Assembly (NCBI GenBank): GCA_001769005.1
Contig: MENE01000047.1
Location: 1 to 7,564, forward strand
Origin: Bacteroidetes bacterium GWA2_31_9b
Lineage (GTDB): Bacteria; Bacteroidota; Bacteroidia; Bacteroidales; UBA12077
Length of the DNA: 7,564 nt
Direction of reading: 5' to 3'
This document shows positions 4,632-7,564 of this stretch, piece by piece (the stretch's first letter is position 1; each line of letters starts with the position of its first letter). Position numbers and translations under genes: made by a program. The notes under the pieces were generated by a model, which saw only the letters and a program-made list of their open reading frames with translations, did not search any database and was not told the origin of the DNA.

Positions 4632-5119
4632 CTGTCTTTTTCCCAAATTTCAAGATCTTTAATATTTTTTCCATCGATTACAAAACGAATTGCAGTTTGC
4701 TTTTTATGTAATCCGATTTTACCGGCTGCTCCCGGATTAATATGCAACAAGTTGTACTTTTTATCGAAAATAACTTTTAAAATATGTGAATGCCCACTTA
4801 TGAACAGATCAAACGTTTCGTTTTTTAAAAGCTCACTTATTTCTTTTTCATATTTTCCCGGGTAACCACCAATATGAGTAATTAAAACACGAACTTCTTC
4901 ACAAATTATACGCTGATATTTTGGGTGAGCTATTCGAACTTCATAACCATCAATATTTCCATATACTGCTTTTAAAGGTTTGTACAAAGCTAATTTATTA
5001 GAGGTTTCAATATTCCCAATATCACCGGCATGCCATACTTCGTCACAATCCATAAAAAAATCCAGAATTTTTTCATCAATAAAACCATGTGTATCCGATA
5101 ACAAACCAATTTTTTTCAT
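4625..5119 (-). CDS. YfcE/MJ0936-family metallophosphoesterase
   Basis: The 164-aa protein carries the full calcineurin-like phosphoesterase motif set in order: D-x-H (Asp9, His11), GD (Gly32-Asp33), GN (Gly54-Asn55), His82 in LITHIGGYPG, and GHSH (109-112), followed by NPGA (128-131). These residues coordinate two metal ions and hydrolyse phosphodiesters. The family is cytoplasmic, and characterised YfcE-like members act on simple phosphodiesters in vitro; the physiological substrate here is unknown. Length matches the family, so the gene looks intact. It is divergent from rsmE with 53 bp between starts. Its stop codon lies in a terminator hairpin. It appears to be ordinary chromosomal sequence at the right boundary of the repeat-rich block. 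Confidence 0.92.
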   Translation of the reverse strand: MKKIGLLSDTHGFIDEKILDFFMDCDEVWHAGDIGNIETSNKLALYKPLKAVYGNIDGYEVRIAHPKYQRIICEEVRVLITHIGGYPGKYEKEISELLKNETFDLFISGHSHILKVIFDKKYNLLHINPGAAGKIGLHKKQTAIRFVIDGKNIKDLEIWEKDRI

Positions 5120-5140
5120 CTCAAAATAGTATAATATGCT

Positions 5141-5148
5141 TAAATTTG
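5141..5148 (+). promoter_or_regulatory. -7 element of the rsmE promoter
   Basis: TAAATTTG matches TAnnTTTG and lies 24 bp before the rsmE ATG. That implies a short leader of roughly 15-20 nt. The -33 region is only a T-rich run near 5111-5117, so support is moderate. Confidence 0.5.
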
Positions 5149-5163
5149 TGTCTTAGCTAAAAA

Positions 5164-5171
5164 CAAAGATA
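5164..5171 (-). promoter_or_regulatory. -7 element of the metallophosphoesterase promoter
   Basis: On the minus strand 5171 to 5164 reads TATCTTTG, an exact TAnnTTTG match, 44 bp upstream of the ATG. Its -33 region would fall inside the first codons of rsmE, so the two divergent promoters overlap. Confidence 0.5.
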
Positions 5172-5172
5172 C

Positions 5173-5874
5173 ATGCATTTATTCTACACACCAGACCTAA
5201 ATGGAACAATTTATACACTCGATGAAACAGAATCGAAACATTGCATTAAGGTTTTACGACTTTCAATGCACGATATAATTCATTTAATAGATGGAAAAGG
5301 CGGATTTTTTAAAGCTAAGATCATTGATACCAATCCCAAGAAATGTTCAGTAGAAATTGTGGAATCTAAAATGGAGTATGGAAAAAGAAATCATTATTTG
5401 CATATAGCTATTGCACCCACAAAAAACATTGAGAGGTTCGAGTGGTTTCTCGAAAAAGCTACTGAAATAGGAATAGACGAAATTACACCTCTTCTTTGCG
5501 AACATTCTGAAAGAAAAATAATTAAAACAGATCGTTTAGAAAAGATTATTATTTCAGCAATGAAACAATCGAAAAAAGCCTATAAACCTCAAATAAATGA
5601 GATGACTGAAATTAAGCACTTTTTAAGCCGGGATTTTAAAGGAGATAAATTTATAGCTCATTGTGAAGATTACAATAAGAACATGCTTAAAACAATTTAT
5701 AAACAGGGTAATAATGCACTTATCTTAATCGGTCCTGAGGGAGATTTCAGTCCTGAGGAAATTAAGCTTTCAAAAGATAATAAATTTATTGAAATAAGCT
5801 TAGGAGAAAGCAGGCTCCGTACCGAAACTGCTGGTATCGTAGCCTGCCACACCATTAACCTTATGAATGAATAA
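5173..5874 (+). CDS. rsmE: 16S rRNA (uracil(1498)-N(3))-methyltransferase RsmE
   Basis: The 233-aa product matches RsmE, a SPOUT-class, SAM-dependent enzyme that methylates N3 of U1498 in helix 44 of 16S rRNA in the assembled small subunit. The N-terminal PUA-like part has HCIKVLRL (23-30). The SPOUT domain shows KNIERFEWFLEKATEIGI, SERKIIKTDRLEKIIISAMKQSKK, IGPEGDF (186-192) and LGESRLRTETAGIVAC (210-225), the last two forming the knotted SAM site. Length is typical for the family and nothing is missing. The ATG at 5173 gives the usual short MHLFY opening and follows a TAAATTTG promoter box. It is divergent from the metallophosphoesterase gene and ends 7 bp from the convergent zinc-ribbon gene. 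Confidence 0.95.
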   Translation: MHLFYTPDLNGTIYTLDETESKHCIKVLRLSMHDIIHLIDGKGGFFKAKIIDTNPKKCSVEIVESKMEYGKRNHYLHIAIAPTKNIERFEWFLEKATEIGIDEITPLLCEHSERKIIKTDRLEKIIISAMKQSKKAYKPQINEMTEIKHFLSRDFKGDKFIAHCEDYNKNMLKTIYKQGNNALILIGPEGDFSPEEIKLSKDNKFIEISLGESRLRTETAGIVACHTINLMNE

Positions 5875-5887
5875 TTAGAATCTAATT
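5873..5887. terminator. Palindrome between convergent stop codons, weak terminator candidate
   Basis: AATTAGA (5873-5879) and TCTAATT (5881-5887) are exact reverse complements around one A and overlap both the rsmE stop and the zinc-ribbon gene's stop. No strong T tract follows on either strand, so terminator function is uncertain. Confidence 0.3.
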
Positions 5888-6094
5888 CGTAAAAAAGTCA
5901 ACTACATTGCCAAACTTATTACTTGCTGTTTTATAAAATTCAGTATAACTACATTTCGAGCAGGTTATTGAGGTAAAACGTGCATTCTGAATATTAAACA
6001 ACTTTGTTAAAAATGAAGTTGTTGTTCGGATTTCTCCTGATTCGTATTGTCTGTTACCACATTTTGGACAAACATATTTGTAATTGTATTCCAT
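5882..6094 (-). CDS. Small zinc-ribbon protein (putative nucleic-acid-binding)
   Basis: The 70-aa protein has two CxxC knuckles, Cys9/Cys12 (YVCPKCGNRQYESGEIR) and Cys45/Cys48 (ITCSKCSYTEFYK), with a family-typical FLTKLFNIQNARFT linker. This matches the small zinc-ribbon family often annotated as a nucleic-acid-binding protein with a Zn-ribbon domain. It should bind one Zn ion; actual nucleic-acid binding is not demonstrated for most members. The ATG at 6094 puts the first Cys pair close to the N-terminus, as in relatives. It lies 36 bp downstream of the 192-aa hypothetical gene on the same strand and could be its operon partner. It converges on rsmE. Confidence 0.85.
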   Translation of the reverse strand: MEYNYKYVCPKCGNRQYESGEIRTTTSFLTKLFNIQNARFTSITCSKCSYTEFYKTASNKFGNVVDFFTN

Positions 6095-6130
6095 AATTTA
6101 TTTTATTTGTTAAACATCGAATAATCTAAT

Positions 6131-6709
6131 TTATATACTTTTGAATAACTTACTTCCCTCTTCTATAAATAATTCCAGTTTTCTACTTTCTAAAATCCAG
6201 CTATTCGTTTTAATAGCAATAAAATTATTTCCACTTAATACGGGTACATTGCTTTCAGATTTATTTATAGTAATTAACTCAAGGGGTTCAAAAACTTTAT
6301 TTATTTCAAGAAATTCACCAATCATTTTTGAGTTTACAATATTTCTGTCGATCTTATCATCTTCTCCAATAATAGTTACACTTTTGTCAATATAACTATC
6401 ATTCGTTTTTACTCTTCGTCTAAAATCAAACCAAAAACGTTTACTCATTTTAATTTCGCTTTTGCATTCTGGTATTTTTTTAAATATACCACAGTATGTA
6501 TTACTCGCATAAGCTTTTGGAGTATATGAATCATTAAATATCAGAAACATATCTTTTGAAAGATAATCCAAATCAAAAACAACAAACTTACTGCTGGTAA
6601 ATCTCTCATCCTGATTCAGAGAATAATTTCTTGTACTTGAATTTGTTGTACATTTTATTCCTTTTTCTTTTGCAAAGCTTTCTAATATTTCAATAGAAGT
6701 TTTTTTCAT
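6131..6709 (-). CDS. Uncharacterised 192-aa protein
   Basis: I do not recognise this protein with confidence. It has no signal peptide or membrane segment and is rich in Lys, Ser and Asn. Visible elements are an N-terminal helix (KKTSIEILESFAKEKGIKC), a beta-rich middle (KFVVFDLDYLSKDMFLIF), a basic FWFDFRRRVKTNDSYID stretch, and a C-terminal half with KMIGEFLEINKVF then NNFIAIKTNSWILESRKLELF. That C-terminal layout loosely recalls the soluble domain of DUF3137-type proteins (a helix picking up residues, then a strand read as 'N-x-FIAI', then a long helix), but this is only a weak resemblance. Base composition matches its neighbours. It is 36 bp upstream of the zinc-ribbon gene and 80 bp downstream of the RHH gene, so it may sit in one minus-strand transcript. 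The start at 6709 is the first ATG of the frame. Confidence 0.7.
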   Translation of the reverse strand: MKKTSIEILESFAKEKGIKCTTNSSTRNYSLNQDERFTSSKFVVFDLDYLSKDMFLIFNDSYTPKAYASNTYCGIFKKIPECKSEIKMSKRFWFDFRRRVKTNDSYIDKSVTIIGEDDKIDRNIVNSKMIGEFLEINKVFEPLELITINKSESNVPVLSGNNFIAIKTNSWILESRKLELFIEEGSKLFKSI

Positions 6710-6789
6710 TATGATTTCCGATTGAATAAGAATAATTTATTTTTTAAATGATTTTATTTATTTGAATTGGGACCTAAAGCAAGTGGATT

Positions 6790-6987
6790 TTATGAATCAC
6801 CAACATTTTCATTTTCATCTTCATTCAAAGCTTCCGTTTTTTTCAATCTGCCCGATTCTTTGAGTGCTTTGGTAATAATCCATTCCAACTGACCATTTGT
6901 ACTACGGAATTCATCGGCAGCCCATTTCTCAATAGCTTTCAGCTTATCCGGATCGAGCCGTAGTACAAATGATTTTTTTAATGCCAT
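6790..6987 (-). CDS. Ribbon-helix-helix (Arc-like) small DNA-binding protein
   Basis: The 65-aa protein reads KKSFVLRLDPDKLKAIEKWAADEFRS followed by NGQLEWIITKALKESGRLKK, a ribbon-helix-helix pattern over about residues 4-50. The FVLRL strand would dimerise and contact DNA, and the two helices would form the core. The remaining 15 residues are acidic (EDENENVGD) and probably disordered. It starts 4 bp after the stop of the SPFH gene on the same strand, so the two are almost certainly co-transcribed and perhaps translationally coupled. Such small RHH proteins recur beside SPFH genes in many bacteria. No toxin partner is present nearby, so antitoxin function is unlikely; the DNA target and role are unknown. 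Confidence 0.88.
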   Translation of the reverse strand: MALKKSFVLRLDPDKLKAIEKWAADEFRSTNGQLEWIITKALKESGRLKKTEALNEDENENVGDS

Positions 6988-6991
6988 GTGA

Positions 6992-7564
6992 TTAATGATT
7001 TAAAGTACCTGCATTAATAACTGGTCGGGCAGACTCATCAGAACATAATACAACCATAAGATTACTTACCATTGCAGCTTTTGCCTCGTGGTCAAATTCG
7101 ATAATATTTTTTCCGGAAAGTTGATCTAATGCCATTTCAACCATTCCTACTGCACCCTCAACAATCTTTGAACGAGCTGCTACTACAGCCGTAGCCTGTT
7201 GACGACGTAACATAGCGCTTGCAATTTCCTCGGCATAAGCAATATAATTTATTCTTGCTTCGATTACATGAATTCCTGCAATCTCAAGTCTTTCTCTTAT
7301 TTCTTTTTCTAGTTCATGATTTACTTCTTCAACACCTGAACGTAAAGTTAGCTCAGCTTCCCCGCCTGCCGGATGGGCAGGTTCATCTTCAAAATTATCG
7401 TAAGGATATTTTCCTGCTAGTTTTCGCAATGCAGCTTCGCTCTGAACAACAACAAAATGTTCATATTCATCAACATCAAATGATGCTTTAAACGTTTCTT
7501 CAACTTTCCAAACCAATACTACACCAATTTTTATAGGATTTCCTACTTTATCGTTTACTTTAAT
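6992..7564 (-). CDS. SPFH/band-7 domain protein (partial, 5' end outside the window)
   Basis: The frame is open from the right window edge to the stop at 6992, giving the last 190 residues of an SPFH (stomatin/prohibitin/flotillin/HflK-C) protein. Reading from the edge, IKVNDKVGNPIKIGVVLVWKVE and the FDVDEYEHFVVVQSEAALRKLAGKYPYD stretch belong to the SPFH domain. The long EVNHELEKEIRERLEIAGIHVIEARINYIAYAEEIASAMLRRQQA region is the helical part. The tail is AAMVSNLMVVLCSDESARPVINAGTLNH. The N-terminal membrane anchor usual for the family would lie outside the window. SPFH proteins form membrane-associated oligomers or microdomains. An extra PAHPAGGE stretch, encoded by a GC-rich palindrome, interrupts the region between YPYDNFEDE and AELTLRSG. 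An internal ATG at 7516 is not the start. The RHH gene follows 4 bp downstream. Confidence 0.92.
   Translation of the reverse strand: MKVNDKVGNPIKIGVVLVWKVEETFKASFDVDEYEHFVVVQSEAALRKLAGKYPYDNFEDEPAHPAGGEAELTLRSGVEEVNHELEKEIRERLEIAGIHVIEARINYIAYAEEIASAMLRRQQATAVVAARSKIVEGAVGMVEMALDQLSGKNIIEFDHEAKAAMVSNLMVVLCSDESARPVINAGTLNH
7365..7381. repeat. GC-rich palindrome inside the SPFH gene
   Basis: CCTGCC (7365-7370), GGATG, GGCAGG (7376-7381) is a 6-bp perfect inverted repeat in an otherwise AT-rich gene. It encodes the extra PAHPAGG residues of the SPFH protein and keeps the reading frame. It resembles short GC-rich dispersed palindromes seen in Bacteroidota genomes. Confidence 0.55.

Noticed and set aside
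6141..6395. 84-codon hydrophobic plus-strand open frame
   Set aside because: Its hydrophobic look comes from reading antisense to the AT-rich 192-aa gene; no homology recognised.
7219..7491. 90-codon plus-strand open frame near the right edge
   Set aside because: It is antisense to the clear SPFH gene and is a composition artefact rich in Leu, Gln and Phe.
1..7564. tRNA, rRNA, CRISPR array, riboswitch or IS transposase
   Set aside because: Scanned by eye on both strands. No cloverleaf-like or rRNA-like stretch, regularly spaced repeat array or transposase motif was recognised.

Overview
The window looks like a chromosomal (or metagenome-assembled) segment from a Bacteroidota bacterium, probably a Bacteroidales/Marinilabiliales-type lineage. 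The reasons are the AT-rich codon use, the lack of strong Shine-Dalgarno sequences, several matches to the Bacteroidota -7 promoter element TAnnTTTG, and protein matches typical of the phylum (EFR1 ferrodoxin, RsmE, SPFH plus ribbon-helix-helix pair, tagaturonate reductase). Family names come from remembered motifs and were not checked by a search.

Left edge (1-299, minus strand): a GC-richer fragment of a tagaturonate reductase gene (uxaB) that keeps the catalytic K-N-H segment and is cut off at about 297-300. There it abuts head-to-head an SRPBCC/AHSA1 gene that has also lost its 5' half.

Accessory block (about 298-4607, all genes on the plus strand): small single-domain proteins in short transcriptional groups. 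They are the SRPBCC remnant, two VOC/glyoxalase-fold proteins, a PemK/MazF-type toxin-antitoxin pair, a DUF1801 protein, a DUF2200 protein and an EFR1 flavodoxin/ferredoxin protein. Three diverged copies of a roughly 70-bp fold-back repeat (cores 1580-1646, 3281-3350, 4531-4600) sit exactly between the functional groups, with other short direct repeats nearby. This resembles an integron-like or cassette-like array, but no integrase and no convincing attC site is visible.

Core-looking right part (4625-7564): a YfcE-type metallophosphoesterase gene (minus) and rsmE (plus) are divergently transcribed from overlapping promoters. Further right is a minus-strand gene row: SPFH/band-7 protein (incomplete at the window edge), a 65-aa ribbon-helix-helix protein 4 bp downstream, a 192-aa uncharacterised protein and a 70-aa zinc-ribbon protein that ends convergently against rsmE.

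The most noteworthy signals are the double-truncation junction near 298, the three-copy fold-back repeat that delimits the modules, a 14-bp direct repeat bracketing the EFR1 module, a perfect 26-bp palindrome upstream of EFR1, a tandem operator-like repeat over the toxin-antitoxin promoter, and a short GC-rich palindrome apparently inserted in frame into the SPFH gene.
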